DNA of 64,000 bases. It comes from Catonia carolina. Taxonomy: Eukaryota; Arthropoda; Insecta; Hemiptera; Achilidae. The DNA lies in contig JAQMRL010000001.1 in assembly GCA_035578175.1 (NCBI GenBank), positions 51,607,553 through 51,671,552 of the forward strand, in the 5' to 3' direction. Shown here piece after piece: positions 1 through 10,734 of this stretch (its first letter is position 1; every line of letters begins with the position of its first letter). Both the position numbers and the translations under genes were made by a program. A model generated the notes under the pieces. That model did not search any database and was not told where the DNA came from. It was given only the letters and a program-made list of their open reading frames with translations.

Positions 1-783
1 ATCAAAGTCGGATGTTGGAATTGGTTGCTCGTTTGTTGCTAATGGGAGAACCTATTTGTTTGGATTACCTGCGGGACCAGTGTTTACACGGCTGAACTTT
101 ATGCTATCAGCAAATCTCTTTCTGTAGTCTGTGTGCGTGGGCGTCGGGTGTTGGTGTGCACTGATTCGCTCAGTGCTCTCCAGTCGATTAATGATGTGTA
201 TTCACGCCACCCGCTAGTTGTGGACGTCCTCGGCATGTTGAAGGAGCTGAATGATAGAGGAGTAAGCGTTGTTTTCTGCTGGGTTCCGGGTCACGCTGGA
301 ATCTCGGGAAATGAGGCTGCTGATCTGGCCGCTAAGGAGGCGGCACGCCAACCGGCCTTCACGCAATATCTGACTGTGTCAGATTTCGTGGGCCTGGTGT
401 AGCGTGTCATCACTGATTCCTGGCAGGTAGAATGGACTGGCTCTCATGGCAACAAGCTTCGTGAGATAAAGCATGACGTTAAGCCTTGGCCTACGTCGCT
501 GAGGAAGAACAGAAGGGAAGAGGTTGTCATCGCGCGACTTAGAATTGCACACACCAGATTAACGCATGGGTATCTCATGACGTCTGGTGATGCTCCAATG
601 TGTGGCAGATGTGATTGTCCTTTGACAATTAAACATGTGTTGGTAGATTGCGTCTGCTACGCAGCTCTACGTCGGCGATTCAAGATACCCTTCCAGTTAC
701 GAGATGTACTCGGCGACGATAGCCATGTTTTGGACTCAACGTTAAGATTACTTAGATCCATTAGTGTGTACAACAGTGTCTGA
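1..783 (+). pseudogene. LINE ORF2 C-terminus: RNase H and terminal Cys-His motif, decayed
   Basis: This is the C-terminal part of a non-LTR retrotransposon ORF2. RNase H would remove template RNA during target-primed reverse transcription. Visible motifs are [18 protein letters not shown] and [12 protein letters not shown], then a terminal CGRCDCPLTIKHVLVDC zinc-like motif, and the frame ends SISVYNSV as in the intact copy. Two lesions are visible against that copy. One A is missing near position 79 (GCGGGACC against GCGGGAACC), which shifts the frame. There is also an in-frame TAG at 400-402 where the other copy has AAG. The reading frame resumes after the stop, so this is a simple nonsense mutation. 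The copy cannot make a full protein. Confidence 0.88.
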
Positions 784-1190
784 TAGGGAAATAGGAATAT
801 TAGTTTAATTTTATATGTGTATTTGTGTATGTTTTTTATTTATTTATTTATTTATTTATTTTATTATTTTTTGTGGCCCCTTTACAGCCTTTTGTTGTTA
901 CCGTCAGGTCTGTGATATTAGCTTTTAATTTATATTATTTTTTGTTTGCTGTGATACTAGTTTGTAAGATTTTTATTTGTTAAGTTGTAAATATTATTTA
1001 TTCTGTCTGTGATATTAGGTTTAAGTTTATGTTCGTATGTTAATGTATTTTCTGTGATATTTCTAGTTTGTAAGACGTTTTATATTATAAATAGAAAATT
1101 ACTTTCTACACTTGGGCCCTTTATACCCCCATGTGTAGAATAACGGGCGTTGATAACCGTCCTGGTTTTTCGCCCAAAAAAAAAAAAAAA
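1..1190 (+). mobile_element. 3' end of an I-group-like LINE, copy 1 (runs off the window start)
   Basis: The segment aligns by eye, base for base over long runs, with the 3' end of the complete LINE at 16693-22834, starting from its RNase H domain (about 21582 onward). It ends in the same conserved tail (ACTTGGGCCC... then a stem-loop at 1145-1175) followed by a poly(A) run at 1176-1190. The 3' UTR carries degenerate repeats of the TGTGATACTAG type, as in the other copy, and a (TTTA)n run near 836-862. The 5' end lies outside the window, so truncation and target duplication cannot be judged. Confidence 0.9.
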
Positions 1191-1204
1191 TTAAATTAAA
1201 AAAA

Positions 1205-1375
1205 AATATTCAACGGTCTCAACAAAAGAGGCGGCAAATTTCTCAACAGTGAAGAGGGTAAATAGGTCGAAGAACCTAGCCGGTGGGTCTCCAAATGTAA
1301 CCAAAAGCACTTCCAGATGCCTAGAGGTGACAGCTCCACTACTATTCTTACTTCGCGCTGGGTTCATAATTCGAC
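1205..1375 (+). repeat. Dispersed repeat of unknown type, copy 1
   Basis: The stretch beginning CAACGGTCTCA and containing AAGAACCTAGCC and GGGTCTCCAAATG is shared with the minus strand of 34735-34960. The match is clear but gapped. The other copy also shows an internal tandem unit starting AACGGTCT. I cannot assign it to a TE class; it could be untranslated sequence of an element. Confidence 0.5.
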
Positions 1376-3630
1376 CGAAGGAACTTACCGGAAAACTCTT
1401 AAAATATAGAAACACTATTTGTAGCCTCGGAAATAGAAATAAAACTCAAGTTGCAAAATAAGAACTCGAGCGAGAAAACTAAAGGACTACACATTTACGA
1501 TTATCGTAATCCTAAGTAAACTAAAACGAAAATAAAAAATAATTTAATTCTCCAGATTTGACGCTAATCTTTTGACGTGACTCAAGGAAGTGAATTAAAA
1601 TCAGAAAGCTTGAAAGTAGCCTACGATGGTAAAATTGGTGTTAACACATTTTTGTGATCACCAACATTGTGGTTGCTATTTAGTTTATCTACCGATGAAA
1701 ACATTTTAAAATATCAGAAACGATCAAGAAGTATTCTAACTTTTTTTGACAGAAAATGAATAGGACAGAACATTGTCGCTGCAAAGATAAAGAGAAGTTT
1801 TTTTATCGCTAATCTGTGTTCGTTACAATCTGTTAAATTTATGAACAATAAGCAACCCGATGACCCAACGAGATAAGGATGGGGATAAGGATAAGTATGA
1901 CGTGTATATGAGGTTTAGTTTTGTACACATCCAGGCTGACAATTCCTCACCAGAGTATCGTTAATTGAACTCCAACCTTGAAAGTACACCGGTGACCACC
2001 GTCTGGTATTCAAATCCGTTTAAAAGTAACTAACTTTACTAGGATTTGAACAAGAAATCTTCGTCTCCAAAAATTAGCTGACTCGCGGCTATGACTTTAC
2101 TTCAAGACCAACCCGGTGAATCAAAGAGAAGTCATGAACAAAACATTACAAGATAATAATACCTATATGCGTAATTGGTTACAGGAAGTAAATATGTGTT
2201 AGTATATTTGTGTTAGTATGTGATAGTATACACGGTTGAGGTTATAAACATATTTAAGTATTATGTTAATCACTTTTGCAATGTTTATGAAGTACTGTAA
2301 ATATGAGGACATAATAAAGAAGTGTGTTTACGGAAATTTACGATGATATGATTCTAACATAACAAAAACTATCTTTATTTTATTACTGTACTCATATTTA
2401 AAATAATAAGTTTTAAGCTTACAAAATAACAATAAAAAATTATAATTAATAATTCTTTCTTTACAACAATTCTCTTGATTTATACGTTTGAATGCGACGG
2501 TTTCTCAGTAAATCATTTCGGATTCTCTAACTGGTAGGTAAAACTACTTACAATCTATTTAAAAGAAAATTTATTATATTATTTATTTCTATTTAAAGTT
2601 AATTGCCCGGAATCGAATGAACCAGTTTTAATGACACAGACCAAGGTTTATACGTCAAGGGGATGAAAGGTTTTTGAGACCGGTTTGCCAACGGTTTAGG
2701 ATGAAGAAAGAGGGTGCAAATATTATTCTAAAAGAACCAATTATCCGTAAAAAGAATAATGACTATTTCATAGCTTTATATTATGTAGCAGACATCTACA
2801 ATAACATCTAGTTTTAGAGGGTATTGGTCTATCACCTTAACGTATAATCTATCTCAAATAAATAATTGCAAGGAAATTTTTTCCCATGATCTATGAAATC
2901 TAAATAGATTATATAATATGTGTACAACTGTAAATAAATTGTTATGCAGAACCACCCCGCTAATACGACTTAGCTGTGTCCAGAACCTGTTCGTGTTATT
3001 CAAAAAATGAGTGCAATAATATAAGTTAAAAATATCCAAGTTTTTTTTATTAATATTACGCAAGCATTATTGGAATGGTGTTAGTTGTGAAAATTCTGAA
3101 GAAGTTGACGTTGAACGAGTCGCTGACAGCTGACGATTAACGTCTTTAGAAGAGGAAATAGTTCCTTGATAATCTCGGACTCAATCGAAGGTACAGAAGA
3201 AACTGATGAATTATGTAACACATTACTTCTCTCATTCAGAAGCAGCAAAATAAACTTTTTTCATAGCTTTTTATAAAAGTAGCAGATATGACTTTCTTTT
3301 ACATACATTATTTCTTCAAAAATATACAAAGAAGAATCTGTAAGCAATTGAAGGTCTTTATAAAGGTCTGGGTGAGGTTAGGTGGTTTTTTCCACCATAT
3401 ATTTTTCCTTTTATAAATTTTAAAACCTTTACCCACATTACCCCATACTTATGTACTGTTCATCCTGGTAATGAAGCAAATATTCCCAACAAGAAAATGG
3501 AGTAAATAAACTGAACGAACTTCTTGGACATAATTCATTACGACTGCTCTTCAGTAATTACGAACTATCTCTTTGGACTGAATAATTCTACTAAGGCTTC
3601 TTCGCAGAACGAAATAGTTTTTTCTCACCC
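1376..3630. other. AT-rich spacer without recognisable features
   Basis: I see only short open frames in both strands, no conserved protein motifs and no RNA gene. Near 3360-3480 there is low-complexity T-rich sequence. It is probably old decayed repeat or intergenic DNA. Confidence 0.5.
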
Positions 3631-3632
3631 TT

Positions 3633-3719
3633 TGATTCACACCTGCACTCATCTTGCATGATATGACCGAGCTGCAATATCTCGGTCATATCATGCGGAT
3701 GAGCGCAGGTATGAATTGT
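3633..3719. repeat. Inverted repeat at the 5' edge of an RTE tail
   Basis: The central arms 3656-3671 (GCATGATATGACCGAG) and 3681-3696 are perfect reverse complements around a 9-nt loop. Imperfect pairing extends outward to about 3633 and 3719. The right arm is the start of an RTE coding fragment (LQYLGHIMR), so the left arm is an inverted piece of the same element. This is the footprint expected of an inverted 5' end created during target-primed integration, though a secondary hairpin is also possible. Confidence 0.7.
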
Positions 3720-3912
3720 TCCGACTTATTTTGCAAAGAAAATCGACAGTAGAAGGGGACCAGGACGCAGAAGAATTTTATGGTTGGCTAACTTGAGGGT
3801 ATGGTTTAACAAAAGCTCAGAAGAACTATTTGGATAGCTAGTACGAACCAGTAGGGTAAGCATTGCCATGATGGTCACCAGCCTTCAAAACGGAGAGGCA
3901 CACTGAGCAAAA
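3672..3912 (+). pseudogene. RTE (BovB-like) LINE C-terminal fragment
   Basis: Translated with frame changes, this reads LQYLGHIMRMSAG, then a GTRTQKN-type basic patch, then WFNKSSEELFG and IAMMVTSLQNGEAH. That follows the C-terminus of the RTE element at 22835-23227 (LEYLGHIMR, GRRKISWL, IAMMVANVRTGQAR). It ends GGCACACTGAGC plus an A run, comparable to the GGCACGTTAAG end of the larger element. Several stops and shifts show it is dead. Only about 240 bp of the 3' end is present, as is usual for 5'-truncated LINEs. Confidence 0.75.
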
Positions 3913-3973
3913 AAAACCCTTTTATCACCGGATGGCGACATTAAGTGGCGAGTTAAAACCTTTAATTTTTGGT

Positions 3974-3989
3974 GGCCCTGAAAAGGGCC
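3974..3989 (-). promoter_or_regulatory. Histone mRNA 3' stem-loop (canonical)
   Basis: On the minus strand this reads GGCCCT, loop TTTC, AGGGCC, preceded by AAAC and followed by ACCA. This is the consensus 16-nt stem-loop bound by SLBP at the 3' end of non-polyadenylated replication-dependent histone mRNAs. All six base pairs and the flanks fit. No clear U7 snRNA-complementary purine element (AAGAG type) was seen just downstream. Confidence 0.85.
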
Positions 3990-3991
3990 GT

Positions 3992-4279
3992 TTAAGCGGT
4001 GGTCGTCTTGATGGGAAGCGTCGATCGTGGTTGTCTTCCAGCGAAGACGTCCAGGGGAGACGTCATCTTCTTCCCTCGCAGTAGTGCGTCGATAGCTGCT
4101 TCGTCGTGTCCGGTGGGCGTAAGGCTTGGTCGAGGAACCGCTGTGGGCATCGCTCGCGTCAGCGGGCGATGACGGTCCGGTCGGCGGCTTACGGTGATGG
4201 GTCGGCGAGCGGAACCATCATCTTCTCTCTTGCGGGGTCGTCGATTAGTCTTCGCTGGAGTCCGGCTCCCGTTTGCCAT
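3992..4279 (-). pseudogene. Decayed orphan histone gene, probably H2A-derived
   Basis: A 95-codon minus-strand frame sits between a TATA box and a canonical histone stem-loop, in an island of higher GC. The translated C-terminal half can be aligned loosely with the end of H2A: a TR..P segment, PR, a DE pair, LL-G, then LPIKTTTA-stop where H2A ends LLPKKT...A. The N-terminal half does not resemble any core histone. The stop lies only 2 nt before the stem-loop, shorter than normal histone 3' UTRs, and the frame is shorter than H2A (about 124 aa). I read it as a diverged, internally shortened copy from a histone repeat unit. It is not a retrocopy, because the promoter came with it. The H2A assignment is tentative; H4 was also considered. 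Confidence 0.5.
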
Positions 4280-4340
4280 GGAGGACGTCTTGTCTGCCTG
4301 CTGTCTGGATCGGAATTGAATATCCCTGTTGAGTGTAGCG

Positions 4341-4351
4341 CTCTTTATATA
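4341..4351 (-). promoter_or_regulatory. TATA box of the histone-like gene
   Basis: Minus strand TATATAAAGAG lies 62 nt upstream of the ATG at 4279. That would place the start of transcription near 4312 and leave a short leader, as in insect core histone genes. A GC-rich stretch follows upstream to about 4520. The placement relative to the ORF and stem-loop supports a former functional gene. Confidence 0.55.
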
Positions 4352-4519
4352 GTTGCCGAGAGCGCTGTGGTAGAGGGCGGTTACTGGCTCGGCCTTGATG
4401 ACAAAGCCCTCTGTCGGTACGCTACTGAAAGGTTTGTCGGTACGCCGCCAAAGGGCCTACCGCGCCGACAAGGGCTGGGAGAAGTATTGAAGGCCGGCAA
4501 CACAGTAAATGATTAATTA

Positions 4520-5500
4520 GAACGGGTGGCGGTGGCACTTTGATGAATAACACATGAGTGAAAAGTTAGTGGCAGCAGACAGAAAACTACTGTTACTTCT
4601 TGAACTATCCTCACATGAATGCAATAGAAAAACCTAATCTAGCACGCATTAATGTCTTAAAAAAGTGAAATCTCCGTTATAGGGTTTTAACCGATCGTTG
4701 GAACTACTCAGAAGTTTAAACACTTGAAAGAAATGAAAGTCGTTTATATTTTCATGTTACATTTGTACAACATAAAAACTTAGAAATTACCCTGATAACA
4801 AGTAAAAGTTGTAATTAGCCTACTACTGAAGTGGATGAAAATAAAGAAAATAGAAAATTCATAAAAAATGAATAACTGGCAAGTTATCTGGTTCAATCTC
4901 ATGTCATTCAGTATAAGCGACAAAATGACAAGAAAAGTAATAATTCAAATACATTTTGACAAGAGGTTTAACAACACTAACTCACGTTTATAATATTATG
5001 TCTGTTACACACCTACAAATTATACGTTGTCAAGTACTATACGTTGTATTGATATGAGATGTCACTGTCAACTGATGATTATAATATTTACAATGACAAC
5101 CGTTATCATATATATTTTCATTGTAACACTGTTGTAAGCCTATTGGAAAGTTACATGCATAGTTTGTTTATCGTTCTGTAAATATTAGCGTTAGTTTATT
5201 ACTAGAAAACCAGTAGTAACGTATCCAGGAAATCGTAAATTACAATTTATCAAACTAAAATACATGGAATAGTTGAATATAGATTCCCTTGTGTTATACA
5301 CAATTTATTTTTCATTGTTCATTGAATACAATATAAAATTTATCAAAGATATGAAAAATATCTGTTATATTAAAATTATTGTTAACGAAAATTCAAAAAT
5401 TGGTAATCTCTTTAAGATATTTGGTTATTTATTTCTACAATATATATTAACTACTTTTCTACATATAAATTAATATTTTTATACATTATTCGTAATCTAA
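4520..5500. other. AT-rich spacer
   Basis: No motif-bearing open frame, RNA gene or clear repeat was found. The short ORF at 5273-5473 has composition typical of AT-rich random sequence. Confidence 0.5.
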
Positions 5501-5504
5501 GTTG

Positions 5505-6010
5505 TTTTTTGTCATCAGTCTCTCGACTGGTATGATGCAGTTCTCCAAGCTGCTCTATCTTGTGCATGTCGTTTCGTGTCTACCTACCTGTAACACCCTA
5601 AATCTTTTGTAGTTGCTTTCAATATTCTAACCTTTGCCTCCCTCTACAATTCATTTCGTAAATATTACCCTCCGTTATTGATAGACTAATTAAGATCTGG
5701 ATGCCTTATTAAGGTATGCGCCACTAGCCTATCCCTTCTTCTGGTAAGATGTTTCCATATACTTCTTTCTTAACCACTCGTCTAAGAACCTCTAAATTAC
5801 TTATTTTGTTCCCCCATCTAATCTTTAACATTTTCCTATAACACCACAATTGAAAAGCTTCTATTTTCTTCCTTTTTACATCCCCTATCACCCACGTTTC
5901 ACTCCCGTATAATGCTACACTCCAGACATAGAGTTAAAAGAAATTTTTCCTAATCTGTAAATCAATGTTGGCAATCAGTAAGCTGTTTTTCATTTCAAAG
6001 GCCTTTTCAT
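5505..6010 (-). pseudogene. RTE-type LINE C-terminal fragment
   Basis: On the minus strand the frame KKKIEAFQLWCYRKMLKI, then ISNLEVLRRV, matches the C-terminal domain of RTE elements (compare AFELWLYRRMLKI and NTEVLRRM in the element at 22835-23227). Further downstream AAWRTASYQSRD-stop closes the reading frame. Upstream, a degenerate LYGSETW-like segment is visible. Multiple frame changes make it a remnant. It is a different subfamily from the 12-23 kb element, since the terminal residues differ. Confidence 0.65.
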
Positions 6011-6370
6011 TTGCTACATAAACAACTTAGGCTAATATTTTTATATATTTTCCTAATCTAAGTCTAATAATTCTGATTCTCAGCGAAGGAAAGATAACCT
6101 TGTCCGCTATGGGAGAGCCGCAGTCATGGCTTCTAATACTAATTGTATGATAAATGTTACGGCACTACGTATTATGTATTATACAAAATATTTTCTAACA
6201 TTTAGTACCTATTTACTTCTTACTTTTATAAATCCATTACCACTAACACTTATATTACTGCTAATTCTACTATTACTATTATAATATTATATTAGTGCTT
6301 TAAAATACCCATTTCATAACTTCCTTTTCCCATATTTAATTGTTACTATTGCATATTACTAGAATACATT

Positions 6371-6760
6371 TGCCCATAACAGGCAGATGGTGTGTTAAAT
6401 TATTTGCAATCGATCTACTAGTTCCAGGGCTACAAAATTAATTCTTTTTCTTATCACATAGTCAGTCAATTATATGACTGAAGCATTTAAGAAGAGGTAG
6501 AGGTGTAAAAGAAACTAGTTACAGTTATCTCCTCTGAGAGTAATTCATTTCATTATACAGCCAGACCCTTTGGTGAATAAAGTAAAGGTGTCATTTGTAG
6601 GGTGGAAAGTAGAAGCTTTTCAGAGGACCGGCCATACTGATAAGCATACTTTTCCACTCAATGAGGAAAGCAATAGTAAACTACCTAACTCCTCATCTCA
6701 CTTAGTAAAGCCTCTAGAGGTTCAAACCAACCTTTCGGCTGATGACCTAAACAACAACTA
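6371..6760 (+). repeat. SINE-like repeat, copy A
   Basis: One of five copies in the window of a roughly 400-bp unit. It starts near CCATAACAGGCAG, has internal landmarks CTAGTTCCAGGGCTAC, TCTCCTCTGAGAGTAAT and CAGCCAGACCC, and ends GGCTGATGACCTAAAC with an (AAC)n tail. No protein is conserved among copies, although short frames run through this copy. The GGAA-GCAAT-GTAAAC-ACC segment near the 3' end resembles motifs common in RTE/BovB 3' ends and their dependent SINEs. The class is therefore inferred as an RTE-mobilised SINE or other non-autonomous element. Confidence 0.7.
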
Positions 6761-9203
6761 CAAATGAAAAATAAAAAAGTAGGTTATCTGAAATCACAAT
6801 GGCTTTTGACGATGATTGGTAGAAAATTCTATAAAATCTGTAACTGTTTATTTGACATTATTATATGTTTCTGACTGTAGAGTGTATCACAATAAGAAAT
6901 GAGCTCATTTCTTATGGGATTGCTGGTGGTGTAGCTGATAGATATTTATATAGTCTATAATTACAAAATGAACGACATGAGGTACCAGACCACGCAATCA
7001 ATGGAGCTTCTATATTTTTGTTTTTCTGATCAAATTTTTCATTAGTGTTTACAGTTATATTTTAATTATGTGAACTTTTAAGGTAGCAACAAATTCTGTT
7101 TTAAGTTTTCTTTAGCCTCGTTGGAGAGTTGTCCGGTAAAGTTAAAAAGTACTGATTGGTTTGGTTTTTGTCTCGCTAGTTTTCTGTGGAATGTTGAATT
7201 GTGTATTGCTTTATTGTGTGGAATACATAAGTAGCTTGCAGGTAATTGTGAATAATCTTGCTTTGTACATACCAAGGGTAGTCCGTTTTAATTCAAAGTG
7301 CTCTGGATTGGTACGACTGTACTCGAGCAATATTACTCGGTTTAGCGGATACGTAATGCGGGAGCCACATGTCCGGATCGGTTTTTCATTGTAAAACCTT
7401 CTACCCGGTATATTCGTCATCACATCGTCTCATTGTCTGTTAAAACAAAAACTGATACCATAAAAAATCATTGCTAAGCCCAATTAAAGTGTACTGACTT
7501 CAGATATTTGTAATAACAGTAAAACATAATAATACACGTTCAAGTACACAAATTCAAGTCTTCCAATAAAAATTTCTTAAAGATTTTCACTGAACCTTTC
7601 CAGTAAAGGACGTGACTAAAAAAAGTACATTCAGAATTTAAGAAGTTACACGTCAGTAAAACTAACTTGTCCAAAATTTATCAGATAGTTTCCAAATTTA
7701 CAACTTAAAAAATCTTGGAATAGAGAATTTTTACTTTGACAGCTTCAACACCATCAACTGCTTTAACTTCTTCAGAGTCTTCAGATCTCATCAAAACCAA
7801 ATTTTATTTTCATTTATCTAAACTAAAGTTAATGCAAACCTAGAATTATTACTTTAACGAAATTCTCTTTATTACCATGTCACGATAAACAGAAGATTGT
7901 AGAGGTGTACAGTGCTAGTTACAAGATTAAAGACAATACATTATAGTGCATTTCAGAAAATTGATTGATTCAAAAATAGAATAAAATAGAAAACGGTTGA
8001 AATTAAATGAGAAAGATGGTGGACTGATTATGGATTTCATGGGCTTCTATGAAGACAAAAGTAGAAGAACATAAAGACGGCAGAAAAACAGAAAAGCCTG
8101 AAACGAAACATGTCGAGAATTCTGTTTTATCGATCTGAAAGCTCAAAGAAATGTTTAAATTTAGCTACTTGGGGTGATATTAATGTTTTAAAACGTAGGA
8201 TCAAATTGTATTATGTTAAAAAATTGTTTTAAACATATTATTCTGCCCTAAATTTTGACTTATTAGGTTATAACACAAAACATTATTTTTAAAATTTTTT
8301 ATAATTTACTCGTATGTTTCGTTTGCATTGGAGAATGTTTATAAAATATCATTATTGGAAATATTTAAAAAACTATTTAATTATTTGTAAATGCCATCAC
8401 AACTTGATAAATTTTAGAAACGCTATTTTAACCGTTTTACCGGTAAAACCCGGGAATAATCAAAGAAATCAGTTTAAATACGGTAAAAACCAAAGAAAAT
8501 GAAGTCTTAATATTGAATTAGGAAGAAAAAATATATTTTTTAGTAAAAAAAAGTAAATAATCGCTTGGTGAAGTAGTATTCGTTATGTAAGTTATAGACC
8601 TAACAATAAATTAAATGAACATATTTTCTATTTAAAGAACAATTCAAAATATTTTATCAGTCCTCTTTTTATTTTACTCGTTTTCCATTTACGAAAAAAT
8701 AATTTTGAAAAGAAATGACTTTGCTTTTTAAAAGGATTCTAAGTGTTTGTATGATCAAGTACGTTTTTAAAAGATTCTTTAGCATATCTGAGTACGCTTT
8801 TCACCTTTGGTAAACGGAAGGCGAAACAGTGAAGTACTGGAAATCACAGTTACACTATTATCGTAAATTAAGTTACATTTTCTTTTGTTTTACTTCTTAA
8901 AATCTTCATTCACAACTGTATAAACAAGTTACAACCAGTTAATATGATGAAAAATATAAAAATTTTATTTCATTAAGAACTTCGAGAAGAAAACCACTCA
9001 CCAGAAGAACTTCTACAGTAATTATTTATTTTTTGTAAGTTTTATTTGATAAAGATTTATTTATTAATTTAATTTAGTATAGATTTCAGTATATTTATTT
9101 TATTCTTAAAATTTATTGATTTGGACCTAATTTAAGGCTGATTCTGGGATCATTTATCTGTTGGAGGTTGAATCAAACCACGTCTCTGCTCCATTTTCTA
9201 CGG
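6761..9203. other. AT-rich spacer, no recognised genes
   Basis: Short ORFs on both strands around 7078-7423 overlap each other and show no family resemblance. The CGGGAGCCACATGTCCGG patch at 7358-7378 is less AT-rich but unexplained. The rest is low-complexity AT DNA. Confidence 0.45.
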
Positions 9204-9214
9204 GATTGTCTGGT

Positions 9215-10157
9215 CGATAGGAAACTACTCTGGAGAATAATGGAGAAACATGGTTACCCCAAGCACTTGATAAGTAGCATACGAAGTTTGTACAACGATT
9301 CTTCAATAAAAATGGAGGTGCAGTGTGGGAGACTGTCCAGGAAAATTCCTACGAATAAAGGTGTTAAACAGGGGTGTCCAATATCTCCAACACTATTCAA
9401 TATATATGTTAGTGAGCTTATGTATGAATGGCAATCAAAAGTTGACAAAGGCATTCCTCTTGCCCGAAATACTTTTATAAATAATTTATTATTTGCTGAC
9501 GACACAGTTATACTGCAGGAATCTGAAGACAAGCTACAAATTTCAATGCATAAGCTACATATTTTGAGTAAATGTTTTAATATGAAAATTTCAAGAAAGA
9601 AAACAAAAATAATGGCTTTCCAGGGGAAATGGCCAACAAGGTCCAAGATAATGATTGACAATACTATTTTTGACCAAGTGAGCAATTTTAAATATCTTGG
9701 ATGTGACATAACATACGACCAGGATACAGATGTCCAGCAAAAAATAACAAAGTTCAGCTCGGTATGTGGGGCAATAAGTAGGTCCCTGAAGAACAAAGCT
9801 AGGAAGGATACGCTAATGAAATTTTATAGAGTTATGGCGATACCTACCTTAGCTTATGGAAGTGAAGCATGGGTGCTGTCTAAGAAACAAGAATCCAAGA
9901 TTCAAGCAGCAGAGATGAAATTTCTTAGACATATAAAGGGATGCACCAGAGAAGATCGCTTCAGGAACGAAGTAATAAGGGAGGAATGTGGAACACAACC
10001 GCTAGCTGACATAATCAAGCAATACAAAGGAAAATGGTCAGAACATCTTTTCAGAATGCCGCAAGACCGCCTTCCTTTGAACGCATGGCATCATATACCA
10101 AGGGGTAGAAGAGGTATTGGAAGACCGAGGAGGAGATGGACGCCGGAACAGGCTTAG
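9215..10157 (+). pseudogene. RTE-like reverse transcriptase, C-terminal two thirds, open frame
   Basis: The frame is uninterrupted for over 310 codons but lacks the endonuclease and the first RT blocks. RT motifs visible are GVKQGCPISPTLFNIYVSE (motif B region), FADDTVIL (catalytic motif C, FADD) and NFKYLGCDI. The C-terminal domain shows AYGSEAWVLSK, IQAAEMKFLRHIKG and GRPRRRWTPEQA before the stop. The RT would copy element RNA at the nicked target; this copy is 5'-truncated and cannot do so. The absence of stops suggests a fairly recent insertion. The clade assignment (RTE superfamily) rests on the C-terminal domain and the tail. Confidence 0.8.
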
Positions 10158-10204
10158 CTCACAGCTAAAATAGCCTAATCCATGACGACGACGACGACGA
10201 CGAC
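9215..10204 (+). mobile_element. 5'-truncated RTE-like LINE (family 2), copy 1, with 11-bp TSD and (GAC)n tail
   Basis: The insertion is flanked by GATTGTCTGGT at 9204-9214 and 10205-10215. It begins inside the reverse transcriptase (VDRKLLWRIME) and ends in a (GAC)n trinucleotide run at about 10183-10204. The ATG at 9168 lies in flanking DNA, so the N-terminal residues of the open frame are not part of the element. The short-repeat tail in place of poly(A) is typical of the RTE superfamily. Other copies of this family occur at 34965-35311 and 46978-47610. Confidence 0.85.
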
Positions 10205-10254
10205 GATTGTCTGGTAAATTGGTTGTCCCTTCTTTTTGGGTTGTCTGGTAAATT
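10205..10254 (+). repeat. Target duplication plus local direct repeat
   Basis: TTGTCTGGTAAATT occurs at 10207-10220 and again at 10241-10254. The first copy contains the right-hand target duplication of the LINE at 9215-10204. The second copy must predate or be independent of that insertion, so the target was already a short direct repeat. Confidence 0.7.
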
Positions 10255-10734
10255 TAGTGCAAGTAGAGATTACTTATAAAAGGGTTTTCATTGAATTGAA
10301 GTCTCTTCTTAAATTGAAGATAAAGCTTCTGAAATACTTCATTCACGTAATTAGTGTGTGACCTCTGTGCAGAGATCACTTTATGTACTATTTGATACAT
10401 AAAAGGTATTCGTCCTAAGCATTTTATTCCTCATTATCGTCCGAAGTAGATCTATTTTATTTTGAAAACTTTCTATTTTTAAATCACAGACGGTTTGGTG
10501 GAAATATAAATTTGGCTTTCATACATCCAGATCGGGTTCAAAAATTTTCAATAAGTAGTTAACTTTAAATTAAGTGGTCATTTAGGAAGTCGAGAAAGAA
10601 GAGAGAAAAGTTATTTACATCGTTGGTCTAAAATTTTATATCTTCATGTGAAGACCAAGTCAGTGGTCGGTCAGTGTGTATGTAACCCGAGGTACCTGAC
10701 TGTATTAGTCTACGTATTGTAAAGAAATAAAGTG

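Noticed and set aside
4106..4516. Plus-strand 136-aa frame in the GC-richer block
   Set aside because: It is antisense to the histone-like gene and its promoter and has no motifs.
9168..9214. Start codon of the 329-aa reverse transcriptase frame
   Set aside because: These bases lie upstream of the left target duplication boundary and are host DNA.
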